DNA of 16,382 bases from SHZI01 sp049290495 (GCA_049290495.1 JBATNV010000086.1:1-16382); one strand, 5' to 3'; positions 1 through 7,941 are shown, counted from the first letter of the stretch. Translations and numbers: made by a program. Notes: generated by a model from the letters alone, not told the origin.

Positions 1-1012
1 AAGGCCATCATGATTGGCAGCAGCAACGTCGTGATTGAAGATTGCGAGATCTACGACATCGATCAGCGGCGTGAGCCCGGTTATAGCGTCATTGATAACA
101 CCGAGGGTATACGCATCGAAGACTACAACGGCGGCAGCTCGCCATCGTTGAGTGGCATTGTGGTTCGGAATTGTGAAATCCACGACATCTACAATGCGCA
201 AGGAACCGGTACCTATGTACCGCACGCGGACTACAACGCGAGCGGCATCAAGATCTACCGCACGCGTGGCCTGCTGGTCGAATACGAATGAGGGTGTGTT
301 TGCCAAGACGTATACGGGTGGAACAACCGTTCGCTACTGTCATTTCCACAATCTGGTATCGGCGACGCGCCGGCTCGGTGGCAATGCCAATACTGCAGGG
401 CTCTCGACGTATGTGCACAACAACTTCTTCTACAACGTAACACAGTACTACGATGCGGAAGTTGATCAGGCTACGACGCACAACCTGTATATCTACAACA
501 ATACGGCTTATGTAAATCGTTCGCTGGCTGATGCGGGTGGGTTCTATCTGCGATCAGACGGTAACGGGCTGGTGCGCCTGTACAACAACATCGTCTATGT
601 CGACACGAATGCAAGCACCGGCTGGCTGGGTATCGGTATTACGGACCGGAACAACAATCCGGCACAGTTTGGTGTGCTGGATTACAACCGCTACGGTGGC
701 AAGTTCCAGAACTGGGCGTCGAATATGTACACCTCTATTGCAAGCTGGCGTACGGCGATGGCTGCAGCCGGGGGTGCCGAGGCGCACAGCGCGGCAGGTG
801 ACCCGCTCTTTGTGTCGCGTGGTGCCAATACGCCAGCCAACTACAAGCTGGCGGCCGGATCACCCTGTATCGGCGCCGGCCGTATCGGCGGTGTTTCGTC
901 CGGATCGGCGGTTAACCAGGGTTGCTGGACAGCCGGTGTGGTGCAGATCGGCAGTGATTCTGACGGCTCGGTTGTCAAACCGAATCCGCCGATGCTGCAA
1001 GGTGTTTCCTAG
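1..1012 (+). pseudogene. right-handed parallel beta-helix protein (pectate-lyase-like), 5'-partial and frameshifted
   Basis: The gene enters from the left edge; the frame of position 1 stays open to a TGA at 289-291. From about 287 the same fold continues in another frame to the TAG at 1010-1012. Removing one base near 286 joins the two parts: LVEY is followed by NEGVFAK. Both parts carry beta-helix coils with repeated short strands and Asn, Cys or Tyr ladders, such as NVVIEDCEIYDI, IVVRNCEIHDI, YVHNNFFYNV and YIYNNTAYVN. The C-terminal part has the DPLFV...YKLAAGSPCIGAG ending common in this superfamily. Members include secreted polysaccharide lyases, epimerases and hydrolases, so processing of the locus polymer is a reasonable inference; no catalytic residue is assigned. 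The signal peptide, if any, lies outside the window. The frameshift may be a real inactivating mutation or an assembly indel. An ATG at 152 in the second frame is not a credible start, because the residues between it and about 287 do not look like beta-helix. Confidence 0.75.
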
Positions 1013-1024
1013 TCTGCAAGGTGT
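995..1024 (+). repeat. short direct repeat CTGCAAGGTGT, two copies 19 bp apart
   Basis: CTGCAAGGTGT occurs at 995-1005 and again at 1014-1024, a 19-base period spanning the beta-helix stop codon at 1010-1012. It looks like a small tandem duplication at the gene end. No transposon end or attachment-site context is seen. Confidence 0.6.
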
Positions 1025-1048
1025 CGACATTCTGGTGCGCTGTCCGGC

Positions 1049-2521
1049 ATGAGCGTGCGTCGGGTCTTGCTGCTGGTGGTCGTTGCTGCGGTATTGCTGG
1101 CAGGATTCGGGGCATGGAGAGTCCGTGACTGCCTGTTTGGGGCTGGTGACTTTCCGGCCCGTCCTGACGATTCTCGCCTGGCACCGTTTGGCAATTCGGC
1201 CGCAGCGCTGACCCAGGCCGATTACGTCGGTCTGTTCAGCTACTTCGTTGAAGGTTTTGTGGCCTATCGCAGCCCCGGCGGTGCTGGGGCAGACTATCCG
1301 GGCTGGCCCATGGGTGAAGGTTCGGCCCGCGACCGCAGCCGTGCCCGTCTCGAGGGTTTTTCCCGGATCGCACCACTGCTGGGCGGTTGGCTGCGCGGCG
1401 GTCGCGAATCTCGTATCAGCCTGTCGTCTGGTGCTGCAGTTGATGTCACGGATCTGCTGCGCACCGGAATCCTGCACGGCACGGATCCATCGTCCGCCGA
1501 CTATTGGGGGGTGATCGACGCGTCAAAAATTGTTGAGGCTGCGGATATCGCCCTGGCACTCTGGTTGTCGCGCGATGCCCTGTGGGCAGGACTCTCAACG
1601 GCGGAGCGGCACCAGGTTGCAGACTGGCTGTATGGCGTGAACGGCAAACAGACTGTCGATAACAACTGGCATCTGTTTGTGGTTCAGGTAAATATCGTAT
1701 TGCAGGCACTGGGCATGCCTGCAGATATGGATGAGGCGCAGCGCCGATATACCCGCTTCAAGTCTTTCTATGCCGGTGACGGCTGGTTTCACGACGGGCC
1801 GACCGGCCACGTCGACTACTACAATGCTTGGGGTATGCACTATCCGTTGTACTGGATTCGCGAGATATCTCCGCAGTGGGATCGCGAGTTTCTGGTCGGT
1901 GCGCTGGCGGATTTCGCCGCGAAGTACAAGTATTTTTTCGGACCGAACGGGATTCCGGCCATGGGGCGCAGCCTCTGCTATCGGGCTGCTGCGCCGGTGC
2001 CGCTGCTGATGGCAGCGCAGGATGGCAGCAGCGGCGTGTCAGTGGGTGAGGCGCGTCGCGCCCTGGATCTGACCTGGGGCTTTCTGGTCCGCAATGGCGC
2101 CGTTGTCGATGGCACGATGACTCAGGGCTATTGCGGCGCGGACCCGAGAATTCTTGACGCCTACTCCGGACCGGCCAGTTGTCTGTGGTCCTTGCGTTCA
2201 CTGGTCGCGGCATTTTCACTGCCAGCCGGCGCAGCGCTGTGGCAGGCCGTTGGTGAGCCCTTGCCCGTCGAGCGTGGTGATTTTTCGCTCGATATCCCTG
2301 CGATTGGCTGGCGTGTTGTCGGCGATGCTGCGCGTGGCGATGTGACGATCCTGATTGACGCCAATCGTGGCAATGCGTTGCCGAGACTGCAGGAGTATCC
2401 CTGGTTTCGCAGAATGAGCGATGCGGTGCTGTGTCGCTCCCGTCGACCTGAGAACGATGCAGCCAAGTACGCTGCGGAGTCCTACAGCTCGTCAGTACCT
2501 TTTTGCGGTTGCCAACCGTGA
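1049..2521 (+). CDS. DUF2264 family protein, probable extracytoplasmic glycan-active enzyme, C-terminally short
   Basis: A 490-residue protein recognised as DUF2264 by GDGWFHDG (residues 243-250) followed by VDYYNAWGMHY (255-265), by MGRSLCYR (305-312), and by an upstream NNW...VN...LG segment. Residues 5-22 form one hydrophobic stretch after MSVRR with no lipobox cysteine, so this is a signal peptide or N-terminal anchor and the enzyme probably acts in the periplasm. The family has an alpha-toroid-like fold; I recall some members being grouped with glycoside hydrolases, but I cannot verify this. The ATG at 1049 lies 36 bases after the beta-helix stop and has no strong Shine-Dalgarno. Most relatives I know are nearer 600 residues and continue past a KY..FAYSS..F motif. 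Here the protein reaches KYAAESYSSS and stops soon after in CGCQP, overlapping the next gene by GTGA, so the C-terminal domain seems missing. DUF2264 identity is good; activity and substrate are unknown. Confidence 0.82.
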   Translation: MSVRRVLLLVVVAAVLLAGFGAWRVRDCLFGAGDFPARPDDSRLAPFGNSAAALTQADYVGLFSYFVEGFVAYRSPGGAGADYPGWPMGEGSARDRSRARLEGFSRIAPLLGGWLRGGRESRISLSSGAAVDVTDLLRTGILHGTDPSSADYWGVIDASKIVEAADIALALWLSRDALWAGLSTAERHQVADWLYGVNGKQTVDNNWHLFVVQVNIVLQALGMPADMDEAQRRYTRFKSFYAGDGWFHDGPTGHVDYYNAWGMHYPLYWIREISPQWDREFLVGALADFAAKYKYFFGPNGIPAMGRSLCYRAAAPVPLLMAAQDGSSGVSVGEARRALDLTWGFLVRNGAVVDGTMTQGYCGADPRILDAYSGPASCLWSLRSLVAAFSLPAGAALWQAVGEPLPVERGDFSLDIPAIGWRVVGDAARGDVTILIDANRGNALPRLQEYPWFRRMSDAVLCRSRRPENDAAKYAAESYSSSVPFCGCQP

Positions 2522-3660
2522 CACGCAGTGCGGCCGCTTTGGCTGGTACTCCCCGGATTTTCCATCTGATCGATGTCGCAGGCACGGGCGGTGCCGAGAC
2601 CGTCTTTTGCCAGATGGTGCGTTTTTTTGATCAGCGTGACGAGAACGCCCTGACCGTATTGCCGGGGCCGGGCTGGATCGCGGAGCAACTCACCGGGCTC
2701 CGCTCTGAAGTGCGCTTTGTTGCTTCGCGTGGATCCTTCAGTCGCCGCTTGCTGACCACGCTCATGGAACTCATGCGGCAATCGCGCGCGAATATCATGG
2801 TGGTTCACTTGCTCGGTTCGGCTGCCTATGCAGCGCTGACCGGTCTGCTGATGCGGCGTCCGGTGATTGCGGTATTTCATGGTGCGCTGGACTTCGAGGC
2901 ACCCGGCAGGCTGAGTGGTCTCAAGCGCTGGTTGCTGGGGTTAGGGCACGTACATGTCGTGGCGGTATCGGCGGGTGTCAAGGAGGCGCTGGTTGCCTGG
3001 GGTCTGCGGGCCAATCGGGTACGGATCATCGCCAATGGCGTGGATACGGCCGCATTTCGGCCGATGGCAAGCACAGCAGTGCGCGAGGCACTGGGACTGC
3101 CCGCGGAGGCCCTTATTGTCGGGGCAGTCGGCAACCTGCATCCGGTAAAAGGCTATGAGCTGATGCTGCAGGCCGCAGCGCTGGTTGTGCAAGCGCAGCC
3201 CCATGTGCACTTTGTCGTCGCCGGTGAGGGTGACCCGGTCTATCAGCGTGAACTCGAACAGTTGCGCGATCAGTTGGGATTGCAGCGTCACTGGCACTTC
3301 CTCGGCTTTCACACTGCCGATGGAGCCCATTACAGCAGTCTGGGCTTACTGGTGTCAGCTGCGTCATCCGAAGGTCTGCCCCTGTCGTTTCTCGAGGCAA
3401 TGGCGTGCGGTGTGCCGATTGTTGCCACAGCCAACGAGGGCTCCACACGTCTGCTTGATGACGCCCGGTGTGGTCTCAGTGTGCCCTATGGCGATCCGGC
3501 TGCACTGGCCGGCGCGATAATGTCAGTGCTCGGCAATGAAGGGCTGGCCAGGGAGCTGGGTGAGCACGGCCTGCAGGCCGTGCGGCAGCGCTACTCGCTT
3601 GGTGCAACGCTCGCCGAGTATCAGCGCCTGATCAATCAACTCATACAGACGCAGGGGTGA
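2518..3660 (+). CDS. GT4 family glycosyltransferase (first of two)
   Basis: A 380-residue GT-B retaining glycosyltransferase that would transfer a sugar from a nucleotide-sugar donor to a growing lipid-linked oligosaccharide at the cytoplasmic membrane. The N-terminal half begins RIFHLIDVAGTGGAETV, a typical GT4 acceptor-domain start with the GGAE loop. The donor half contains VAVSAGVKEAL, IIANGVDTAAF, GAVGNLHPVKGYELML and VAGEGDP. The EX7E motif uses E285 and E293 within SSEGLPLSFLEAMACG. I chose GTG at 2518 because it overlaps the DUF2264 stop as GTGA, giving translational coupling. A TTG at 2503 in the same frame would add five residues and cannot be excluded. The next gene is convergent. 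The sugar specificity cannot be read from sequence. Confidence 0.88.
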   Translation: MTRSAAALAGTPRIFHLIDVAGTGGAETVFCQMVRFFDQRDENALTVLPGPGWIAEQLTGLRSEVRFVASRGSFSRRLLTTLMELMRQSRANIMVVHLLGSAAYAALTGLLMRRPVIAVFHGALDFEAPGRLSGLKRWLLGLGHVHVVAVSAGVKEALVAWGLRANRVRIIANGVDTAAFRPMASTAVREALGLPAEALIVGAVGNLHPVKGYELMLQAAALVVQAQPHVHFVVAGEGDPVYQRELEQLRDQLGLQRHWHFLGFHTADGAHYSSLGLLVSAASSEGLPLSFLEAMACGVPIVATANEGSTRLLDDARCGLSVPYGDPAALAGAIMSVLGNEGLARELGEHGLQAVRQRYSLGATLAEYQRLINQLIQTQG

Positions 3661-3691
3661 GAGGTGGCCACTTCCTGTATCAGTGACGATC

Positions 3692-3715
3692 GCTCAGGAC
3701 TTGCGAAGTCCGAGC
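3692..3715 (+). terminator. possible intrinsic terminator hairpin between convergent genes
   Basis: GCTC-A-GGACTT pairs with AAGTCC-GAGC around a GCG loop, giving a ten-base-pair stem with one bulged A. It lies 32 bases past the GT4 stop and overlaps the last codons of the convergent flippase. On the plus strand it is followed by AATTT, not a proper U-tract, so it is a weak terminator candidate. Part of the symmetry may be chance from coding sequence. Confidence 0.3.
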
Positions 3716-5139
3716 AATTTGCCGCCAACCTGCATCAGCTCCCGCCAGAGTGCCGGTATTAGCAGGCGCGCAGCGATCAGCCAGACCAGCGCGCCGCCGA
3801 TGATGCTGACCGTCAGGCGAAGTGGTGCGGACGCATCAGGCAGAAGCGCCTGACTGCCAAGTACTGCAAGTCCCATGACGAAGGCCGGAAGTGCTGCAAG
3901 AAGGAGTTCTCGCAGGATCTGCGTCCGGTTGACCGGTATGCAGCTGGCGACCGCATTCAGGCCCAGCAGAAAACCGAGCGGAATCGAGATGGCCCAGGCA
4001 ACAGCAACCCCTGGCAACCCCCAGCGCGTACTCACCAGCAGCATGACCCCGGACAAAACCAGCGTCTTCAGGTTGTAGTAGAAGGTCTGTTCGGGGCGAC
4101 CGATACCCTGCAGTACGGTGGCCGCAAAGGCACCGGACAGTCGCATGGGCATGACCGCCGCCAGGATCTGGATCACCAGCACAGCTGCTTGCCATTTTTC
4201 GCCCAGTACGACGGTGACCAGATCTTGTGCAGTGAGCGCAAGACCCCAGAGTACCGGGAAGCTGACGATGGATGACAGGCGCAGGGACTTGGAATAACCG
4301 TCAGCCACCTGTGCCGGCGCATCCTGCAGGCGGGAGAAGGCCGGAAGCGCGACCTGATTGGTGATCTCGACAACTTTCGAAACCGGCATAAAGGCCAACT
4401 CTTTGCCGACCGTAAGCAGGCCGAGGCTGGCATCGCCGAGTTTGCGTCCCACGATCAAGGCATCAATCTGCGTATACCAGTACCAGACAGTCATGTTGGC
4501 GAGCAGAAAGCCTGACAGCCGAAACAGGCCGCGCAGCGGTTCAAGCGCCAGCAGTGGCCGCGGTATGCCGCCCACGTAAAGCTGCATCTGCAGCGCTCGC
4601 GCAAAGCTGCCGGCCAGGTTGCCAAGGATCAGCGACCAGGCGCCATAACCGGTCCAGGCCAGATAGAGTGTCGTGATCGTGGAGATCAACGAGGAAGTCA
4701 TTCCCGCGAGGGAAATTTCCCGGAAGCGCATGTCAATCGCAAGCAGGGCGCGCGGGACGGTTGAGATGCCGATCGCCAGGAACAGCAGGGCGCTGACCTG
4801 TACCAGCGGAGTAAGCGCTTCATTGCGGAAATAATCGGCAACCAGCGGTGCCAGACCGGCCATCAGGCCACACAGGACGACGCCCGCCAGCATGGAAGCA
4901 CCGTAGGCGGCGCGAAGCACCAGCGGGTCGGTTTCGCGGCGGCTGATCAGCGCTGTGCCCAGCCCCAGGTCACCGAGGAACAGCAGATACCCGGTGAAGA
5001 GTGTAGCCATCGCCACCAAGCCATAGTCGGCAGGAGCGAGCAGTCTCATCACGACGATGGTAGATATCCACGAGACGATCTGCGCAAAAGCCCGGGCGCC
5101 AGTCATCCAGCGTAATGATCGGTATACATCCTCGCTCAC
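3694..5139 (-). CDS. Wzx/PST-type oligosaccharide flippase
   Basis: A 481-residue, very hydrophobic integral membrane protein of the MOP superfamily, PST/WzxC-like branch. It would flip undecaprenyl-linked oligosaccharide repeats from the cytoplasmic to the periplasmic face. The N-terminus MSEDVYRSLRWMTGARAF, the segment VVMRLLAPADYGLVAMA and then FLGDLGLGTALISR match the conserved first helices of polysaccharide flippases. Alternating hydrophobic helices run to the C-terminus (roughly 12-14 expected for the family; I did not count them rigorously). The start is GTG at 5139, with no clear Shine-Dalgarno. An ATG at 5129 is out of this frame. The sequence TACAAT on the minus strand (5152-5147) lies only a few bases upstream, which would give a nearly leaderless transcript if it is a -10 box. 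The gene is divergent from the FkbH-like gene and convergent with the upstream GT4. Its presence implies a Wzx/Wzy-type or similar lipid-linked assembly route. Confidence 0.92.
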   Translation of the reverse strand: MSEDVYRSLRWMTGARAFAQIVSWISTIVVMRLLAPADYGLVAMATLFTGYLLFLGDLGLGTALISRRETDPLVLRAAYGASMLAGVVLCGLMAGLAPLVADYFRNEALTPLVQVSALLFLAIGISTVPRALLAIDMRFREISLAGMTSSLISTITTLYLAWTGYGAWSLILGNLAGSFARALQMQLYVGGIPRPLLALEPLRGLFRLSGFLLANMTVWYWYTQIDALIVGRKLGDASLGLLTVGKELAFMPVSKVVEITNQVALPAFSRLQDAPAQVADGYSKSLRLSSIVSFPVLWGLALTAQDLVTVVLGEKWQAAVLVIQILAAVMPMRLSGAFAATVLQGIGRPEQTFYYNLKTLVLSGVMLLVSTRWGLPGVAVAWAISIPLGFLLGLNAVASCIPVNRTQILRELLLAALPAFVMGLAVLGSQALLPDASAPLRLTVSIIGGALVWLIAARLLIPALWRELMQVGGKLLGLRKS

Positions 5140-5277
5140 CGCCGGGATTGTAACGGAGAGCGGTGAGCAAGGCGGATGTCCTGCGCTTCGATGCGGTCAC
5201 ACTTATGGCAGCTGGTCGCGTGATATATTTCCGAACCCAAGGAAATACCGTATTTCGCGGTCCCTTCGCTGTAGTTT
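5140..5277. promoter_or_regulatory. divergent intergenic control region
   Basis: These 138 bases separate the divergent flippase and FkbH-like genes and must hold promoters for both unless they are read from afar. This stretch is more AT-rich in its right half than its surroundings. On the plus strand, TATATT at 5224-5229 is a reasonable -10 box; the bases 16-18 upstream (around ACTTAT at 5201) are a poor -35. On the minus strand, TACAAT (5152-5147) is a -10 candidate very close to the flippase GTG. A perfect palindrome lies at 5242-5256. No convincing Shine-Dalgarno precedes the FkbH-like ATG. These promoter assignments are by eye only. Confidence 0.4.
5242..5256. repeat. perfect 15-bp palindrome GAAATACCGTATTTC, operator-like
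   Basis: Seven-base arms GAAATAC and GTATTTC are exactly complementary around a single central C, 22-36 bases before the FkbH-like ATG. The site lies just downstream of the plus-strand TATATT candidate -10. The geometry resembles a binding site for a dimeric repressor acting at or after the transcription start. The one-base centre is too tight for an RNA hairpin with all pairs formed, which favours a DNA-protein site. No matching regulator gene is present in the window. Confidence 0.45.
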
Positions 5278-7362
5278 ATGAGCGCGTCGATCAACTTCCA
5301 CAAGCTGGCCGGCGAACTTTGGCGAAACCGTCAGCCGATCGTTGCGGCCTGGTACGTTGACTGGTTCTCGCCGGCCATCATTGCGGCGTTTCCTGGTGAG
5401 TTTTCAGCCAGTCCGAAGCAGGCGGCAGTAACCCGCGACTTTTTCTTGCCTTTGCTGGGCCTGCTGGTTCAGTACGCGCGCACCGGTGAGCAACTATTCC
5501 GCGATCAGTACCTGTTCGAGTGGCGGCGCTATGCACCTCACCGTGAGGGCCAGGAATCGCTGCAGGCTTACTTTGCGACACTGGTGCCCGCACATGAGCG
5601 GGCGCTGCTAAACCAGGTGTCCAGTGATCTTCGCCAGCGATTTGCAGACTGGCTGACTGAATTGCACCGGCCTTTGCGCACCCTGCCAACAGGTGAGCGA
5701 ACCAACCTCCGGATGCTGATGGTTGGTGATTGTGTGATGGCGGGCATCCAGGTGTTCCTGATCGACCAGATGGCCGGGCAGGGAATTGACCTGGATGTAC
5801 GTTACTACTACCTGTCTGCACTGATGGGTGCTGACATCGACCAGGACGGCATATCGGCTGCGATCAGGACCAGCAAGGTCGATGTCATCGCGACGAGTTA
5901 TTTGACTTACAAGGGTATCCCTCTGTATCGATCGCTGATGGAGGATGCTGGCAAGCACACGGCGGCGGAAAAGTCAGCGCTCGTTGAGGCGATATCGCAG
6001 TATGTTGCCAGCCATGTCAGCCAGATCCGTGAACTTAGCGATGTACCGCTGTTGCTCCACAACGCATCGGGTCTGCCTCTGAGTCGATGGCGTTCACGTC
6101 TGCCGGGCCTGTCGCCATTGACGCGAGCGCAACAGGATGCCTTGCATCTGGTCAATACCGAGATCAGCCGTATCGTCAGGGCAACGGACAACTGTTTCCT
6201 GATTGACGAAAATGCCCTGACTGAAGCGCGAGGATTGCGCAGCGCGTCCAGGGTGCTGTTTCCGCAGCGCATGTTTCGCCATGCCCAGTTTCATCTGATC
6301 GACTTTGAGCGACTGGCCTCGATCGAGTACGGCGCAATTGTCAGCGATATAGCCCGGCTGAGAAAGACCAAGCTGATCCTGGTGGACTTTGATAACACAT
6401 TGTGGAATGGCGTTATGGCTGATGGCCCGGTGGAGCATCATCGTGATCGCCAGTTACTGCTGAAAAAGCTGTCTGAGCTGGGCATTCTTCTCGCCGCTGT
6501 CAGCAAGAATGATGAAAAGAATATCCGCTGGGATGAGATGTTGTTGACCGCAGATGATTTTGTCTCGCTGAAGATCAACTGGAACCTGAAAGCCCAGTCA
6601 GCCCGGGAAATAGCTGCGGACCTGAATCTCGGCATCGATTCGTTCCTGCTGCTCGATGACAATCCGGCTGAACGTGAATTGCTCAGGCAGCAGGTGCCTG
6701 AAATTACGACACTAGATGCCACAAAACCATCTGCCTGGGTGGCTCTGGGCCGGCTGTTGTTGATGCCGAATACGAGGGAGACTGAAGAGGCGCGTCAGCG
6801 CAAACAGCTGTATCGACAGCAGGCCAGCCGGCAGCAGACGGTTCGTTCAGGGCCTGACTACCCCGCGTTGATGCGCACCCTCGAGCTGAAGGCGACGATC
6901 GGCTCAGCAAGCAAAACGGATCTCGACCGGGTCGCAGAGCTGGTGCAGAGAACCAACCAGTTCAATACCACCACAATCAGGTATGCGAAGCACGAGCTTG
7001 AGGACTTGCTTCGGCGTGATGATGCACGGGTTATCGTCGGCGACCTGTCCGACAAGTTCGGCGCACTGGGACTGGTGTGTGTGGCGGTTCTGCGCCTGAC
7101 GGAGGGGGAGTTCCTTATTGAGAGCTTCGTCATGAGTTGTCGGGCGATGGGCTTCGGAATGGAGCAGGCGATGCTGGCCTACATCGTGCGCGTGTGTGCC
7201 GGGCAACCGCTCGTCGGCCGTTTTGTTCCCAGTGGACGCAATGAACCCTCGGCGAGCGTGTTCGCCAATGCCGGGTTTGCTCCGGTGGAGGAGGGTCGCT
7301 GGCTGCTGCCAGCCGGTGCCCAGCTCCCGATGCCGGCGTGGATTTCTGTTGCCGAGCGCTAG
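5278..7362 (+). CDS. FkbH-like protein: SGNH-like + HAD-IIIC phosphatase + GNAT-like domains
   Basis: A 694-residue cytoplasmic protein. Residues 1-140 are a helical region without a motif I recognise. An SGNH-like part begins at MLMVGDCVM (G150-D151-C152), where relatives carry the GDS-type block. The HAD-IIIC domain starts with VDFDNTLWNG (D370 and D372 as the catalytic DxD), continues with VSKNDEKN and ends with LDDNPAER (460-466). The last part carries the FkbH hallmark RVAELVQRTNQFNTTTIRY, then DKFGALGLV and SFVMSCRAMGFGMEQAML, a GNAT-like acyl-transfer fold. In polyketide pathways FkbH proteins dephosphorylate 1,3-bisphosphoglycerate and load a glyceryl group onto an acyl carrier protein. 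In polysaccharide loci related proteins occur with unproven roles. No carrier protein is visible here. The ATG at 5278 is the first start before the conserved region. The gene ends 15 bases from the convergent minus-strand operon. Confidence 0.88.
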   Translation: MSASINFHKLAGELWRNRQPIVAAWYVDWFSPAIIAAFPGEFSASPKQAAVTRDFFLPLLGLLVQYARTGEQLFRDQYLFEWRRYAPHREGQESLQAYFATLVPAHERALLNQVSSDLRQRFADWLTELHRPLRTLPTGERTNLRMLMVGDCVMAGIQVFLIDQMAGQGIDLDVRYYYLSALMGADIDQDGISAAIRTSKVDVIATSYLTYKGIPLYRSLMEDAGKHTAAEKSALVEAISQYVASHVSQIRELSDVPLLLHNASGLPLSRWRSRLPGLSPLTRAQQDALHLVNTEISRIVRATDNCFLIDENALTEARGLRSASRVLFPQRMFRHAQFHLIDFERLASIEYGAIVSDIARLRKTKLILVDFDNTLWNGVMADGPVEHHRDRQLLLKKLSELGILLAAVSKNDEKNIRWDEMLLTADDFVSLKINWNLKAQSAREIAADLNLGIDSFLLLDDNPAERELLRQQVPEITTLDATKPSAWVALGRLLLMPNTRETEEARQRKQLYRQQASRQQTVRSGPDYPALMRTLELKATIGSASKTDLDRVAELVQRTNQFNTTTIRYAKHELEDLLRRDDARVIVGDLSDKFGALGLVCVAVLRLTEGEFLIESFVMSCRAMGFGMEQAMLAYIVRVCAGQPLVGRFVPSGRNEPSASVFANAGFAPVEEGRWLLPAGAQLPMPAWISVAER

Positions 7363-7377
7363 TCCGGCAATTATTGA

Positions 7378-7941
7378 TCAGAGAAACGCGCTGTTATCGT
7401 AGTCGCGCTGGACGATCCGACCGGGGTTACCGACCACCAGGCAACGCGGCGGAATATCCTGATTTACCATCGCGCCTGCGGCAATCGTCGCGTAATCGCC
7501 GATGCGCACGCCCGCGGTAATCGTGACGTGTGCACCGATCCATACGCCGGCACCGATGACCGGCCCGGGCTCGCCTGCCTCGGGTCCGAGACTGACGTGC
7601 TGCTGGATCGCGCAACGTGGTCCGATCTGACAGTGTGCCACCCGGATTCTGCCAAAGTGGCCGATATAGAAACCTGGGCCGATGTCCGCGCTTTGTTCTA
7701 GCCGGATCCCATAGGCAAGGCGAACAAAGGCCGCCAGCAGCCAGTACAGCGGATAAAGACACGCGGCAACCAGCCAGCCGGGCAGATGGCGGCGCAGCCT
7801 TGAGAGCCAGCGCCCGAAGCGGTAAACGAACAAGGCCTGGAGGCCGAAGTTGTCGCCCGCAAGCCGCAGCCAGGCGCGGATACCGGGTGTGGTGTCGGCG
7901 CGATGAAAGCGCAGCACATCAGACCGGATATGCGCAAACAA
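7378..7941 (-). CDS. serine-acetyltransferase-like hexapeptide acyltransferase (WcaB-like)
   Basis: A 187-residue left-handed beta-helix transferase. The N-terminal helical part has IRSDVLRFHRAD (about 5-16), as in serine acetyltransferase relatives. Residues 52-78 are hydrophobic and may associate with the membrane. Hexapeptide turns follow from SADIGPGFYIGHFGRIRV, with H95 at the place of the catalytic histidine of this family. The end GAGVWIGAHVTITAGV, AAGAMVNQDIPP and VVGNPGRIV is typical of acetyl-CoA-dependent O-acetyltransferases. It probably acetylates a sugar of the repeat unit in the cytoplasm, since it is not with cysteine genes. The start is TTG at 7941, directly after the TGA of the preceding gene, so translation is probably coupled; no ATG lies before the conserved part. 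The tail RDYDNSAFL resembles that of its neighbour. It is the last gene of the operon. Confidence 0.87.
   Translation of the reverse strand: MFAHIRSDVLRFHRADTTPGIRAWLRLAGDNFGLQALFVYRFGRWLSRLRRHLPGWLVAACLYPLYWLLAAFVRLAYGIRLEQSADIGPGFYIGHFGRIRVAHCQIGPRCAIQQHVSLGPEAGEPGPVIGAGVWIGAHVTITAGVRIGDYATIAAGAMVNQDIPPRCLVVGNPGRIVQRDYDNSAFL

Noticed and set aside
152..1012. Independent beta-helix gene starting at ATG 152
   Set aside because: Residues before about 287 in this frame are Arg/Thr/Ser-rich shadow sequence; the real protein reaches this frame through the frameshift.
860..1477. 205-codon minus-strand open frame across the beta-helix/DUF2264 junction
   Set aside because: Composition is unlike a protein family and it overlaps two supported plus-strand genes.
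1758..2585. 275-codon open frame on the minus strand opposite the DUF2264 gene
   Set aside because: Arg-, Ser- and Pro-rich with no domain, fully antisense to a recognised family; a typical high-GC shadow.
5206..5219. Sigma-54-like TGGCAG...CGC element before the FkbH-like gene
   Set aside because: The GG-to-GC spacing is one base off and the -12 half is poor; sigma-54 promoters do not tolerate this spacing change well.
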